64,000 nt of DNA from Cylicocyclus nassatus (GCA_958299035.1 CATQJL010000112.1:68913117-68977116); one strand, 5' to 3'; counted from the first letter of the stretch, positions 1-10,978 are shown. Translations and numbers: made by a program. Notes: generated from the letters alone by a model not told the origin.

Positions 1-260
1 AAATGATCTGCTGTCTCTTCATATTCAAAAAGCAAATGTGTTTCAGGACTTATGGAGATGTACTGGTGCCGGGATAAACTGAGCGCTGCAAAGGACGGAA
101 GGTGTATCAAGAGCTAGTAGATTTTCTCGTTATTTATTTTTTGTGTAGTTTTCAGGTTTTTAGGTTAGGTAGGTAAACTCAACAGATTGGTAACCTGTAG
201 AGGAACATTTGAGCATGTATTGTATTTCCTTTTTTGCTGTTGTGCACTTTCAATTAGAAC
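1..260 (+). other. 3' flank of an upstream CAP-like gene copy (copy 0)
   Basis: The first two bases align with the last two bases of the TAA stop of gene A. The following ~250 bases match the sequence just after the stops of genes A (from 7628), B (from 27446) and C (from 40666). A further CAP-like gene therefore ends at the left edge. None of its coding sequence is in the window apart from those stop bases. Confidence 0.75.
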
Positions 261-949
261 CATATGAATTCCTGACATTCATAAGAAGTACAAAAGTAAA
301 TTAAGCTTTTAACTGTATGAAGAGCAAGTCAGGGGCCAAACTCGTGTAGAACGAGAGTTTTTGTACATCATACAAGTTATTTCAAACTTATTACAAGTTT
401 AAAAACAGATTATAAACCGGAGACTACGAATCTAGAGAATGGGTTCTTTGTAAAAACATGACTCTCTGCGGCTGAGTCGCATTTTTTGCCTTTGAAATCT
501 TTATCACAGACCATGAATAAAGCGCGAGGTTGGCATACTGGACTACTCCAACTGCAACTTTCTTTTACCTCCAGCATTTTGAAATTGCTTTTGAGTCCCT
601 GAGCGGGATAGAGACTCTGCGCACATGAAGGACAAATTGTGTGTAGCTTTTGTGCGTATATAAATAAAAAGTCTTACGGTTTGTATACTCAAAATGCGCT
701 TACGATGAGCTACAAACATTGGAAAAACCTTTTCTTCTTATTATTGGAGTACTGCCAATTTGTACTGGAAATGCTCGAGGAATGCCTGGGAGAAGTCTAT
801 TCGGCCTTTGAAAGCTTATCTTTATCTTCAATAACCTTCTAGATGGTAAACATGAATGTGAAAGAAAGGGTAACAGTTTTAGCTAAAAAGTTTATCCTCC
901 TTTCAAAATTGATGGTTTTCCAGGCGAGAAACTTGCAATTTCGATAGAC
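261..949. other. no gene recognised
   Basis: AT-rich sequence interrupting the copy-0 3' flank. A 67-codon plus-strand frame at 639-842 has no recognisable domain, splice context or relative among the gene copies. I do not call it a gene. Confidence 0.5.
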
Positions 950-1262
950 TTAAAGGCAGCGTCCGGGCTTGTCCGGACACATGGGGAACTCACTTGGATG
1001 GTAATTTTGGGGCCCTAACCAAGTCACTGCTCAACCGGCGGCCCGGGCACTGCTCCAACGGCTAAGATATTCCCTCAAAATGGACCCCAGGATCATATTT
1101 CGCATGGAATCATGGCGTAACACGTGGGTCTTTGCGCGAAACTGCCATGAATCCATGCGAGTACGATCCTGGAGTCCAGTTTGGAGGCGCCTTAATTAGG
1201 ACCCAAAATTACTTTTCACGTAAATCCCCATAGGTCCAGGCCTGCCTGGACGCTGCCTTTAA
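950..1262. mobile_element. piggyBac-like MITE with TTAA ends
   Basis: Both ends read TTAA followed by the inverted repeat AGGCAGCGTCC. The inner arms are imperfect palindromes around GTCCGGAC-like sequence. Length is about 313 bp including the TTAA sites and there is no coding capacity. TTAA target sites with short inverted repeats are typical of piggyBac-superfamily non-autonomous elements; the family assignment is inference. Confidence 0.65.
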
Positions 1263-1859
1263 CACAAGCGTGCGTCGGATACGTTACTATTTCTTTAATA
1301 GGCTAGTTTATTCGAATGACTGGCGCTCAACCCCTGTTCGATTCCGTCTTGAGTAACTCGGCAGAAGGCCTTTAAGCGGGCGCGGGTCACCGGCTCGAGA
1401 ACTTTTATGTGGCAGTTTGCTTACTTCCAGTGAGAATGCTAGGCTAGTCTAGCCACAAATCATACCTCCGCTGCCGAGAAAATTGCCCCCTCCCCGTTTT
1501 GCGTGCCATTTTTGTGCGTGCTCGGACGGTTTCGGGATTCTCCTCACACCAATGGAGGCAGCATGTTGCAGTGTATACCATATTCGTAAGGGTCCCGCAA
1601 CAACTCATCGCTAGTCCGAATCGAAATGAAAGGCTCTGAGAAAAACAAACAAAAAAAGTCGCTCTCAGCATTTCTGCGCTCTTGAGTGTAAAGTTTTAAA
1701 ATCAACTTATTTGATGACTCCAGGTAAGCAAAAAATTTGGATCGAGGATTTGCCGAGCCACTGCTTTAGGCTGTTGTGGGATACAAACAACAGGCTTATA
1801 GGGCGTTATTGCAAATGTGCAGAGATCTAGATGTTTACATCAACACTTTCTTGTTAGTC
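1263..1859. other. non-coding sequence sharing a diverged segment with 55.8-56.0 kb
   Basis: No gene is recognised. Bases ~1530-1750 resemble ~55790-56040, sharing GGTCCCGCAAC, CCAGGTAAGCAAAAA and CTGCCGAGCC-like blocks in the same order. The relationship looks like an old repeat family. Both copies carry a splice-donor-like CCAG/GTAAGC. Confidence 0.4.
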
Positions 1860-2400
1860 TTTCAGTCTGTCAACTACTTTTTTTCGTCAGGTGCCGCTAG
1901 CCTTACCAAAGCTTTGATTTTGGACAGGATCCGGTGATAAATGGTTGCTTGTATCTGACTTGACAGCACGACGATTTTTTAGAGGAAATAACATGTCAAA
2001 TTCGCCATTTCCGCTGAAAGTGGGGTGGACATGGCTGTGAAGGATTTGAATATAAGCCGTTGTTGCCCATCTCATATGACCTTAAAAGAACTTACACTAG
2101 ATAAAGTCAAGCAAAAGTTCAACCAATTACTATCATCTTTTTCTGGAAATTAGATGAACACGCCTTTGTCGCATCGCATGTTACGTGAAACGGTGGTCGC
2201 TTTTGGCTCTTATTGGCTACGTTGGTGTATAAGTTCTAGACTTTCCAACCGTTCTTCTCATTGGACTTAGCGAGGCTCGGCATTTATTATTGATTTGCTG
2301 AAAACATTTATTTGGACTTTCGAAAGTACTAAGAAAAAACTATACGAATGAGAATTACTATAGGAAAAACGTAATTGTTTCACTGACGTTTTTCTTTCTT
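1860..2400 (+). repeat. second part of the copy-0 CAP gene 3' flank
   Basis: This stretch matches ~7970-8630 of unit 1, including the block around CGGTGGTCGCTTTTGGC and the block TTTGGACTTTCGAAAG. The copy-0 flank is therefore split by about 1.6 kb of unrelated sequence (261-1859) that includes the TTAA MITE. No coding sequence is seen here. Confidence 0.6.
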
Positions 2401-2419
2401 TCCCTTTTTTGACGAGACT

Positions 2420-2760
2420 AGTGCTGCATTGCGACGAGCATTGACTGCGCGAACCCGAAAGACGATGTCATTCTAGTTGATATTCCTAATGACAACATCA
2501 AATAGCGGCTAATTCTAGCAGATATTACGACAACTACTGCAGAATCCAAGACTGCGTACTTAATCCATCCGGTAAAGCTGATGACCTCGATAAGACCGGT
2601 GTTATCTATGAGATTGTATGTATCGAGTGCAGCGCCACTTATATCGGAGACTGGGGGACCACTTTGAGTAAGAATGAAAGAACCATTGCCAGCAAGAGAC
2701 CGGTAATTCTTACCACCAAGGTTAGCACTCAGAGGTAGCGATACCTCAGGTCTTGATGTG
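2420..2760 (+). pseudogene. Penelope-like element fragment with GIY-YIG endonuclease domain (decayed)
   Basis: In the plus strand, the frame set from 2520 encodes a Cys-x4-Cys segment (YCRIQDC), a linker, then GVIY at 2598-2609 and TYIG near 2638-2649, with C-x2-C between them. This is the arrangement of the linker and GIY-YIG nuclease of Penelope-like retroelements and aligns with residues ~376-440 of the intact-looking PLE ORF at 8975-10570. Upstream, the ALRRAL and VDIPNDNIK segments match the same protein but are separated by a stop and a frame change. No reverse transcriptase remains. It differs enough from the other PLE to belong to another lineage. Confidence 0.7.
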
Positions 2761-2939
2761 TGCGATATACGCACTCTGGCTTATCATTTTAAGGACATCC
2801 AGTCGCAGAGATTCTAGTCTCCACTTATAAAGCGATTTCCTCGCTTCAGACGAAAATTAGTGCAATGCCAGTTGGGAAAAGAGCTTTACCAAAACGGACT
2901 CCATTGTACTCTACGCTTCATGTTTGCCTGAACTCCGCC

Positions 2940-3132
2940 TTCAAAGTCGAATGCACGAAGTTGTTCATATCGCTGTAGACTGAACGTCAGCGAGCATGGC
3001 GGCCGCCCACTGCGTGAGCCATCAAGCGCTAATGCTGAACGTAGCTCGCAGGCCACTAACCTAAGCCTGCGTCAGATATGCTCGCGAGTGTTCAGCCTAC
3101 AGCGATATGGGCGATTTCGTGCAGTCGACTTT
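2940..3132. mobile_element. short palindromic MITE (~190 bp)
   Basis: Terminal inverted repeats AAAGTCGAnTGCACGAA with further inner matches (ATATCGCTGTAG and GCTGAAC-like) make a near-complete foldback. No coding capacity, and the target duplication was not resolved. Confidence 0.6.
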
Positions 3133-3421
3133 ATAACGTAAAGTATGGTTAGTTTTTTTCGCGTATAAAACCTACTACTTTGCCGATAGCGAAGCGAACG
3201 ATAATCTGATTGTTTTGCTGTATGACGGATTTGTCAATTCCGTAATCTTACTTCCAAAGTTAATCTAAACTAATTAGCGCACGCTTCTGCGTGTATTATA
3301 CTACAAAATTCGAGAAAATCAGCTGCTAGCATTGAAATGTCGTGACCTCATTTCGGATATAATATAAAGATTTATCGCTGGCTTTCATGTTTCGGTCGCA
3401 TAATTTTGTTCAATTTTTATA

Positions 3422-5033
3422 CAGTGACCGCCAAAAAGTTGCGGACAAACCCCTCTTCCTTTTTCATCGCTCTTTTTCAGAGGGAAAACAAGAGTGAAAA
3501 AATGTAACAACTGCATGAAGTGATAGAGCTCTTCAAGATCTACAATCTACACTTTGAGTTTTTTTGAGAGACATGTGTTCTAAAAATTTTAAGAATCTTT
3601 TTCTAAAAAAAGTCCGAAAATGGCCGCGTCACAATGTCGCGGACAATAATTCTTCGAACGCAAAAATTTTCTTTTGAGTCCTATTTTAAAGCGAAAAACA
3701 AGATATCCGGACGGGTAAATTCTACTATACAGAGCTCGTCAAGAACTACACACTGGTTATGGTTGCTTCCCCAAAAAACGCAAGCTTGAGTTGTATTTTA
3801 GTTTTTTCAAAAAACAACTTCTAATTTCCTTTATCATGCCAAATTTCTTCACACGGAAACCTGTTCAAGACATCCCAACGAAGCCGTCTGGATAAAATAG
3901 ATGCTCTTTGCCATTCTCTATGCATCGGACGTGTGCTGATGAGTTTCTTGGCTGAAAATGGCCCTTGGCAGTGCTTGCACGTGATCCCACCTGCACCCCA
4001 CCACTGACTTGTACCGCTTTGCAGGCTTGTAACTCGGCCAGCAGTCAATATTTGAGCCTGCGATTAGGCTCATTCGAAAGAACGAGACTTCCTCTACACG
4101 ATGGTATGCAAATAAGTTGGGTTTGAGAAACCCCGGAGAATTGACGGATGGGGTGATAAAACGCAGTCTTAGGGGTAATTGGAGTGAAAGCTTACAAGAA
4201 AATTGACACTTTTGAACTTCCAGGATGAAATTGGTAGCGAAAGGAGCTCTCTTCAACTTAAGCTGAAAAGTGCTTAGACTACAGCTGAAGATGGCCTTTA
4301 CCACCCCATCCGCCAAATCTCTAAAATTACTCAAACTCAACTATTTTGCATACCATCGTATAGAGGAAGTCTCGTTCTTTCGAATGAGCCTAATTGCGGG
4401 CTCAAATATTGACTGCAGGCCGAGTTACAAGCCTGCAAAGCGGTACAAGTCAGTGGTGGGGTGCAGGTGGGATCACGTGCAAGCACTGCCAAGGGCCATT
4501 TTCAGCCAAGAAACTCATCAGCACACGTCCGATGCATAGAGAATGGCAAAGAGCATCTATTTTATCCAGACGGCTTCGTTGGGATGTCTTGAACAGGTTT
4601 CCGTGTGAAGAAATTTGGCATGATAAAGGAAATTAGAAGTTGTTTTTTGAAAAAACTAAAATACAACTCAAGCTTGCGTTTTTTGGGGAAGCAACCATAA
4701 CCAGTGTGTAGTTCTTGACGAGCTCTGTATAGTAGAATTTACCCGTCCGGATATCTTGTTTTTCGCTTTAAAATAGGACTCAAAAGAAAATTTTTGCGTT
4801 CGAAGAATTATTGTCCGCGACATTGTGACGCGGCCATTTTCGGACTTTTTTTAGAAAAAAATTCTTAAAATTTTTAGAACACATGTTTCTCAAAAAACTC
4901 AAAGTGTATATTGTAGATCTTGAAGAGCTCTATCACATAATGCAATTATTGCATTTTTCATCCTTGTTTTCCCGCTGAAAAAGAGCGATGAAAAAGGGAG
5001 GGAGGCTTGTCCGCAACTTCTTGGCGGTCACTG
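3422..5033. mobile_element. Tc1-like foldback element, 1.6 kb, TA target duplication
   Basis: The ends read CAGTGACCGCCAAAAAGTTG on the left and its near-exact complement on the right, both flanked by TA (3420-3421 and 5034-5035). The CAGTG...CCAAAAAG terminus resembles Tc1-type termini. The arms run about 3422-4165 and 4290-5033, nearly 740 bp each, around a ~120-bp centre. Every frame in one arm reappears reversed in the other, so the apparent ORFs at 3821-4636 and 4933-5200 are mirror images, not genes. No transposase is present. Confidence 0.85.
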
Positions 5034-5499
5034 TATATGCCGAACGCCTACCTGGGTCATTGACTTTTCGAGCGTGTTTGTTGCTGAACGGGTGGGAGCC
5101 AGCACTTCGGGAAGCAATTGCTAGAGGCGATTTGTTAGCCACTAACATGGACAATGTTCTCCACTCAGGCACTGCACAAGCTAACAACCACGCTTTTTAA
5201 AATAGGGGCCCTTTTAAGCAGTCTCACTTCCAAAAAAAAGTTTGCCATTTATAGAAACAACAGAGTGCAGCATTTGATTTAGCTAGGAAAGTTAAAAATA
5301 ACCTGCCGTGCTTTTGTTTTTTGAGCAAAATACTTGTACAAATTCATACTACACTGCAGTCACTATCCTCAGTTGAATTTTTTTCAAATCGTACTAGGAA
5401 AATAATACAATCAGTACGTGTGCTTTCAATTAGAGTAAGCCGTCAATTACTACAGGTACAACTTTGAACTGTATTCGATAATCCTACTTTAATCCAATA

Positions 5500-5615
5500 A
5501 ACATCAACGGCTAATGACAATTGGATAGACGTCCTATTCCAAAGTACTAGCCCCCGTGCATTGTTTGGATATGGAGCAATAAAAGGGCAAGCTGGTGACT
5601 CGAAAGACAAGCGCC
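5500..5615 (+). promoter_or_regulatory. conserved CAP-family promoter, gene A
   Basis: A block with GGCTAATGACAATTGG (from ~5510) and a TATA-like CAATAAAAGGGC (5577-5588) recurs upstream of every CAP first exon: 23617, 25478, 38250 and 45966. The TATA-like box sits ~30-40 bases before the ATG, so the 5' UTR would be very short unless an SL is trans-spliced. Conservation in the diverged copy D supports function. Confidence 0.6.
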
Positions 5616-7627
5616 ATGCTGTTGAGCTTGCTGCTTCTGGTAGGTTTGTTGAGAATTCATTGGATCATCGGTAAATAAGAATACTTTTCTTGAGCTCCAC
5701 AAATTTGCGACCTATACTACTATGCAAAGAGAGTAATCACTTACTATATGGAAAGAGCATTCAGTTACTCGGGAATTTCTTCTGTCTCACTATATCAGGC
5801 TAGATAGCGAGACATCATTTTGGACTCAAAAGCTCACTGCTATGATGTGTGAGAAAACGTAAAGACTTAATTTGTAGCAAATGACAGTTACCATCTTAAA
5901 CAAGGATGCGATCCTTCATTGGATGGTTCCCCGTAATATTTGGATGGCGCATTGAGTAGAACATAGTGAATTGCAAAATTACTTCCGCACGCTCATGCTG
6001 TAATGTTCTTGTTTTCCACTATAATCTCAGGTCCTCCGTTCTTGTCTCTCTTACTGCTCCTGACATCTAGGAAATAAGCTAATTTGTAAAATTAACTGAA
6101 CAAATAATCAACTTGATGATTATCTGGTGAACTAAACGAAAACAACACCTACTTGGTTCAAACTAGGTTTCTACGACACACACTCAGTAAGCTCCTTAAG
6201 ATCATAAAGCTTGCTCAAAATTCTTTTCCATAGTATTCGCAAGGCAAAGTAATGGGGCGGGTTCGGCAGAATTGATTCGCTGCTGTCAACAAAGGGTTTG
6301 CTATGTTTTTTGATAGGTTTATAGAAAATTATCAACTTGACTATGTGCGCATCTCCGTATTGGAGAAATTCCGCAAGGAAAGCTAACATTTGAGGTTTGT
6401 TACATCCAACCAGCCTATTCGAAGCATCCCTTTGCAAAAATTCTTTGTAGAAAAACTAACATCCTCGGGTAAATTGATTTAGTAACATCTTTGGGTAAAT
6501 TGATTTAGGTCTCGCCGGCAGCCGTGGTGGCTGAGACCTTCGATAATGCCAAAAATAACACAAGCGTTCCTTCCTCAGGTAGAATTTTCTTGAATGACTT
6601 ATTCCAGGTAATTTTCTTCTGTTTTACGGAACATCATTGCAGCAGCGCAAGCGACGCGGCTCGATGTACTAACTTATCCACATTCCCAACCAATGGGCGA
6701 TAAGCCGAAACCTCCTGCACACAAATCCCACAAACCAGAAACTATCGGTTCGGGCGGACGAGTGAGAACAACACTTCCGCCTCTAAAACTTGGCAAAACA
6801 AGAACTCCTCCTCCAACGACAACTAGCAAACCAGAGCTTCCGACATGCAAAAAGGAGCGCATTTGTGACAGCAAGAGAAATAGTGAGGAATTCAGGGAGC
6901 TGGTCGTCGCTCTTCATAAGGAGCTCAGGTAGACGCTGTTTTAGCAGATAATTCCGAATAATTACAAGATTTTAGTTATTTCATAACTTTCTCTGTCAAC
7001 TCTCTCTGTGTGTCTGTCTCTTTCAGCATAGAATTTTTCTCTGTCGCACTTTTCTTTTGCACTGAGGAAAACGCGCTCACTAAAATTCAGTTTCCAGAAG
7101 AGAGCTTGAAGTCGATACATGGCATTTCTCTGACGAAGGATTGAAGGAGCTGGACTTAGTAAGTGATATAGAAAATGTAATTTGTTGAAAAGCCATGTAA
7201 AGAGTACAATCGCAGAAATATAACTGTACACTGGAGAAGTCGGCCTATCAGCGGATACACGATTGTAAAAAAGCACTCTATAGCAGTAAAACCCACAACA
7301 GTGCCGTGGTAAGAAGACATCTTGGTCAAGAAAAAGTCTTGGCATTTCTGAAGGTTTGCTTTTTTGTTGAAGCTCTTCGAACGGAAAAAGGAAATCTCTT
7401 ATTCAGGCGTTTTCTTACTGGCGAAATAGCAGAGAGAAACGGACTAATGAAGACTTCAAGCCGCATACCGAATATGACAAGGTGGGAAACTAAAAAGTTT
7501 TTTGTCTGAAAAAACTCCACTACAGCTCTCATGGGACTCATTGTCGGCAATTGGATGCGCCGTAAAACAATGCAAAAAGCGGGGTGAAAGATTCACTCTT
7601 GTGGATTGCAAATACGATTACAAGTAA
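5616..7627 (+). CDS. secreted CAP/SCP-TAPS-like protein, gene A (7 exons)
   Basis: Exons: 5616-5639, 6509-6578, 6643-6928, 7098-7158, 7216-7353, 7407-7481, 7526-7627. All junctions are GT/AG and phase-consistent, giving 251 residues. Residues 1 to ~22 are a signal peptide (MLLSLLLL from exon 1, then a small hydrophobic stretch). Residues ~45-98 form a Pro/Thr/Lys-rich linker. Residues 100-251 resemble a reduced CAP fold: helix EEFRELVVALHKEL, YNCTLE with Cys151 and Cys164, AFSYWRN, and the C-terminal IGC...C...VDCKY (Cys229, 234, 246). The canonical GEN and HYTQ motifs are absent, so the usual CAP tetrad is not conserved. Strongylid CAP proteins are commonly secreted and linked to parasitism; the role of this one is unknown. 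Independent support comes from three other copies sharing every exon boundary. Confidence 0.85.
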
Positions 7628-8124
7628 ATCATCTGTTGCCTCTGCATATTCGAAAAGCAAATTTTTTCAGGACTTATGCAAATGTACTAGTGCCGGGATA
7701 ACCTAAGCGCTGCAAAGATGGACGGATGGAAGCTGTGTCAAGAGCTAGCAGATTTGCTCGATGTTTTTTTGCGTAGTTTTTAATTTTTCAAGTTATGTAG
7801 ATAGTTCAGTAGAGTGATTCCTCGTAGGAGAAGTATTTAGACACGTATTTCCTTTTTTTCTGCTTACGGTTGTACACTTTTCAACAAATAGGGTTTTATG
7901 ATTTCATAATGTTATACAAAGGCAAGTTGGACTTTCGTGTACATGAGAGCATCGAGTGAGAGATTTTTTGGAGGGGATTTTTTTTGAAATTTGGCTTGAT
8001 CGTGACTGGATCGGGTAATATAGGTTATTTGTGGTTGACTTGACAGCAGGACGTTTTCGGTTAAGGAAAAGAACACGGCACGATAAATTTGCTTTTTGCA
8101 CTGAAGGGAGGACGTGACTGTACC

Positions 8125-8297
8125 ATTTAATTCGACTGGCTTGGCATCGGCAAAGGCGGGGCTTCGTGACCTAATTAAGACTAGGTGATGATCAAAGAGC
8201 ACTCGTGCGAGAGAGACGCAGGTGCGTCGCAGGCGCGAGCGGCCTCAATTAGATCACAAAACCCCGCCCTAATGGTGCCAAGCCAGTTGAATCAAAT
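8125..8297. mobile_element. MITE, 173 bp, ATTTrATTC termini
   Basis: Inverted ends ATTTAATTCGACTGGCTTGG (left) and its complement with small changes (right). It is absent from the matching place in unit 2 (around 27935), so it inserted after the duplication. A diverged relative is at 43816-43985. Confidence 0.75.
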
Positions 8298-8413
8298 GTT
8301 AGAGGTCTCAGTAAAAGCCTTTGAAATACATCTTATACGACCTCGAAAGAACCTACAGTGCCGAAAGTGGACTAGGAGTTTGATCAGTTACTACCGTTTT
8401 CTCCTGGAAATTC

Positions 8414-8419
8414 AATAAA
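8414..8419 (+). terminator. candidate polyadenylation signal, gene A
   Basis: AATAAA in a block conserved among copies A, B (28053-28058) and C (41236-41241), ~790 bases after the stop. The distance implies an unusually long 3' UTR, so a nearer unrecognised signal is possible. Confidence 0.4.
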
Positions 8420-8640
8420 AACTGCTTTGTCTCTTTGCATGTTAGGTAAGACGGTGGTCGCTTTTGGCGCGTATCGGCTACGTTGCCGTAGCAGTTCTAA
8501 ACTTTCCAATTGAACGCTTTTCTTATTGGACTTTGCGAAGCCCAGCACATTTTATCATTGAATTGTTGAAAACATTCATTTGGACTTTCGAAGATACCTT
8601 GAAAACTATATGAATGAGAACAGCTATGGAAAAACCTTAT

Positions 8641-9073
8641 TGTAATCTTCTCGTTGGTTGCTTGAGCGTAGTCCAAGATTGGTACAGATTTATCGCACAG
8701 AACAGAATACAGACTAACGTTTCGGCGAACTCGCCTTCTTCAGAGTCTGAAAAGTCGAAGACACATAAGTAAACTATCCGATCAAACACCTCATCGACCA
8801 CAGAAAAGAGACCAACCCCTAGGAAAAACAACAGCCTCAACCAAAACCAAGATTAAGCTAGTGCTCACCTTAGAAGATGATAATAATAGGTGGGTGCAGA
8901 CCACTTATGTCAAAAACTGTACCGCTTAACTTTTATAGTTGACTAGTGACCCGGTGCTGACCTGACCTCATTATTCAAAAGCCACAGAGGCTCTGATATG
9001 GTGACAGTTCGTTAGTAATGGCTAGGCACTCGTCCTTCCGGTTGATTTTTGGATTCTGGGCGGCTATCCAAAA
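8641..9073. repeat. left inverted repeat (pLTR) of the PLE
   Basis: These ~433 bases are the reverse complement of 10547-10978. The repeat includes the non-coding terminus with the hammerhead motif and the C-terminal ~30 codons of the PLE ORF. Inverted pseudo-LTRs are known in Penelope-like elements. Confidence 0.9.
8702..8757 (-). ncRNA. type I hammerhead ribozyme motif in left pLTR
   Basis: On the minus strand: CUGAAGA, a stem II of GGCG/CGCC with a four-base loop, GAAAC, a GUUA loop closed by a C-G pair, then the GUC cleavage triplet. This matches the minimal hammerhead motif known from Penelope-like elements, with very short stem III. Stem I is imperfect (a U-U mismatch next to the core), so activity is uncertain. 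It lies in sense orientation to the PLE ORF, at its 3' side. Confidence 0.75.
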
Positions 9074-10570
9074 CGCTTCGAGTGTCTTGCGCGCTAGGAT
9101 CTCGGGTTCACGCGCCAGGATTCGAACCTGCACTCCCACCTCCGCGTCGTCATGGCTGAGCCTGCGATGCATGCCTAACGGAGTAGCTACGTTGCATTTG
9201 CTGAGACCATCTAAGTGTTCTTTGATGCGCGTACACAGGGGGCGCCCCGTCTCGCCAATATACGTGTCTCCACATGATGTACACGTGATAAGGTAGACAA
9301 CACCTGATACCATACAGTCTCCTGCCTTTCCAAACGGACAAATCACACAACTAGGAGTTGTACAAAGACGATCATACTCGCGGTTTCGCACTAGTTGCTG
9401 TTTAAGGTTTGCGGGCGGAATGTCGACGATCCTCACCATATCGTTAAGGTCCGCTTGATGGAGTAATCTGCGAACAGCCCTACTAAATTCTTCTGAGATG
9501 TATGGTAAACAGAACGAAATCCGATCGTCAGCCTCTGATCTAGGCGACATACGGTGGACTCGGTATCTGTAAGAGTGATGAGTTTCAGTGCTGTATCCAT
9601 TGGATTTTGCTACTGATCTTGCGAGCTCTAGCGAGTGCATCTTCTCGTCTCTATCGGAAGATACTACCGTAGCCGTTCTAAACATGTTTCCTATGATGGA
9701 CTTCTTTATTCTTGCAGGATGTGCTGAAGTTTGATGTACTAAGATGTTCTTGCTGCTCGGCTTTCGGTACCATCTTGTTTTGAAACGTCTGTCTGACAAA
9801 CATAACTGCACGTTGAGGAATGGCAGCCATCCATCTTTGGGTTTTTCCCTCGTCATCTTGATGTTCTTGTCCTGGGCATTCATGGTGTTGAAGCAAGCGC
9901 CAAGCTCGGCCTGGGTAGGGCACACGATACAGCAGTCGTCCACGTAACGACAGTAGAGCAGAGGCTTGCTCGCCAGTACTGGGGCTTCCACCTTAGACAT
10001 GAAAACTATCGCCAAGGTCGGCGCTAGCCTCTGTCCCATAGCCAATCCTCTAATTTGCCTATAATAGTTGCCACACCAACGAAAGATGGAGCAGTTGAGA
10101 CATTCTTTAACCAATGACAAGATGCCTCTGATGCTAAGACCATAGAGATTAAGTGAAGACTGGTGTTCTAGAAGGAGTTCGAAGGTCGCCTGCATCGCGG
10201 CGTCGTTGGAGACATTGGTATAAAGCGATTCCACATCAAAAGACTCTAAAACGCACCCTTGCCTTACATTGGTGCTGCGTAGACGATCAAGAAACATTTT
10301 GGTGTTGGAGAGATGTGCGGGGACAAATCTTAGCAGTTGAGAGAGGATAGTATTGAGAAACCAAGAAATCCTGTCCGTAGGGCTTCCGACACCGCTGATG
10401 ATAGGCCTTACCTCAAAATCCTGCGGGTTATTGGACATTAAACTATCTATAGGCACTTTGTGTGTTTTGATAAGAGTGTAGAGAACCGGACACAAGGGCA
10501 GATCGGTCTTTAAACGTGTAGCAATAGCCCTAGGAATGCCTTCCGTTTTGGATAGCCGCCCAGAATCCAA
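8975..10570 (-). CDS. PLE reverse transcriptase with GIY-YIG endonuclease, N-terminally truncated
   Basis: 531 codons. RT motifs: EVRPIISGVGSPTD near residues 53-66, motif A FDVESLYTNV (111-120), motif B RGLAMGQRLAPT (174-185), and catalytic YVDD (209-212). Next come a linker with paired Cys (403, 408, 411, 419) and the GIY-YIG nuclease: GVVY at 423-426, C-x2-C at 430-433, TYIGETGR at 436-443, EH at 451-452. PLE proteins normally have an N-terminal extension before the RT core; here it is missing. The first ~9 codons, including the ATG, come from the inverted terminal repeat rather than from a native N terminus. The catalytic core looks intact. The protein would act in target-primed retrotransposition, but this copy is probably defective. 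Confidence 0.9.
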   Translation of the reverse strand: MDSGRLSKTEGIPRAIATRLKTDLPLCPVLYTLIKTHKVPIDSLMSNNPQDFEVRPIISGVGSPTDRISWFLNTILSQLLRFVPAHLSNTKMFLDRLRSTNVRQGCVLESFDVESLYTNVSNDAAMQATFELLLEHQSSLNLYGLSIRGILSLVKECLNCSIFRWCGNYYRQIRGLAMGQRLAPTLAIVFMSKVEAPVLASKPLLYCRYVDDCCIVCPTQAELGACFNTMNAQDKNIKMTREKPKDGWLPFLNVQLCLSDRRFKTRWYRKPSSKNILVHQTSAHPARIKKSIIGNMFRTATVVSSDRDEKMHSLELARSVAKSNGYSTETHHSYRYRVHRMSPRSEADDRISFCLPYISEEFSRAVRRLLHQADLNDMVRIVDIPPANLKQQLVRNREYDRLCTTPSCVICPFGKAGDCMVSGVVYLITCTSCGDTYIGETGRPLCTRIKEHLDGLSKCNVATPLGMHRRLSHDDAEVGVQVRILAREPEILARKTLEAFWIAAQNPKINRKDECLAITNELSPYQSLCGF

Positions 10571-10978
10571 AAATCAACCGGAAGGACGAGTGCCTAGCCA
10601 TTACTAACGAACTGTCACCATATCAGAGCCTCTGTGGCTTTTGAATAATGAGGTCAGGTCAGCACCGGGTCACTAGTCAACTATAAAAGTTAAGCGGTAC
10701 AGTTTTTGACATAAGTGGTCTGCACCCACCTATTATTATCATCTTCTAAGGTGAGCACTAGCTTAATCTTGGTTTTGGTTGAGGCTGTTGTTTTTCCTAG
10801 GGGTTGGTCTCTTTTCTGTGGTCGATGAGGTGTTTGATCGGATAGTTTACTTATGTGTCTTCGACTTTTCAGACTCTGAAGAAGGCGAGTTCGCCGAAAC
10901 GTTAGTCTGTATTCTGTTCTGTGCGATAAATCTGTACCAATCTTGGACTACGCTCAAGCAACCAACGAGAAGATTACA
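10547..10978. repeat. right inverted repeat (pLTR) of the PLE
   Basis: Reverse complement of 8641-9073. It abuts the truncated 5' end of the ORF and supplies its apparent start codon. The identity is very high, which suggests recent formation. Confidence 0.9.
10866..10921 (+). ncRNA. type I hammerhead ribozyme motif in right pLTR
   Basis: Plus-strand copy of the motif at 8702-8757. The core CUGAAGA starts at 10876, GAAAC is at 10896-10900, and predicted cleavage follows C10907. Because the pLTRs are inverted, this copy is antisense to the PLE ORF. Confidence 0.75.

Noticed and set aside
3821..4636. Pairs of matching ORFs on opposite strands
   Set aside because: They are the two arms of one foldback element, so each frame is mirrored. 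There is no domain content.
8637..8840. Short hydrophobic ORF repeated at 10779-11021
   Set aside because: It lies in the PLE inverted repeats, over the ribozyme region. The repetition comes from the inversion.
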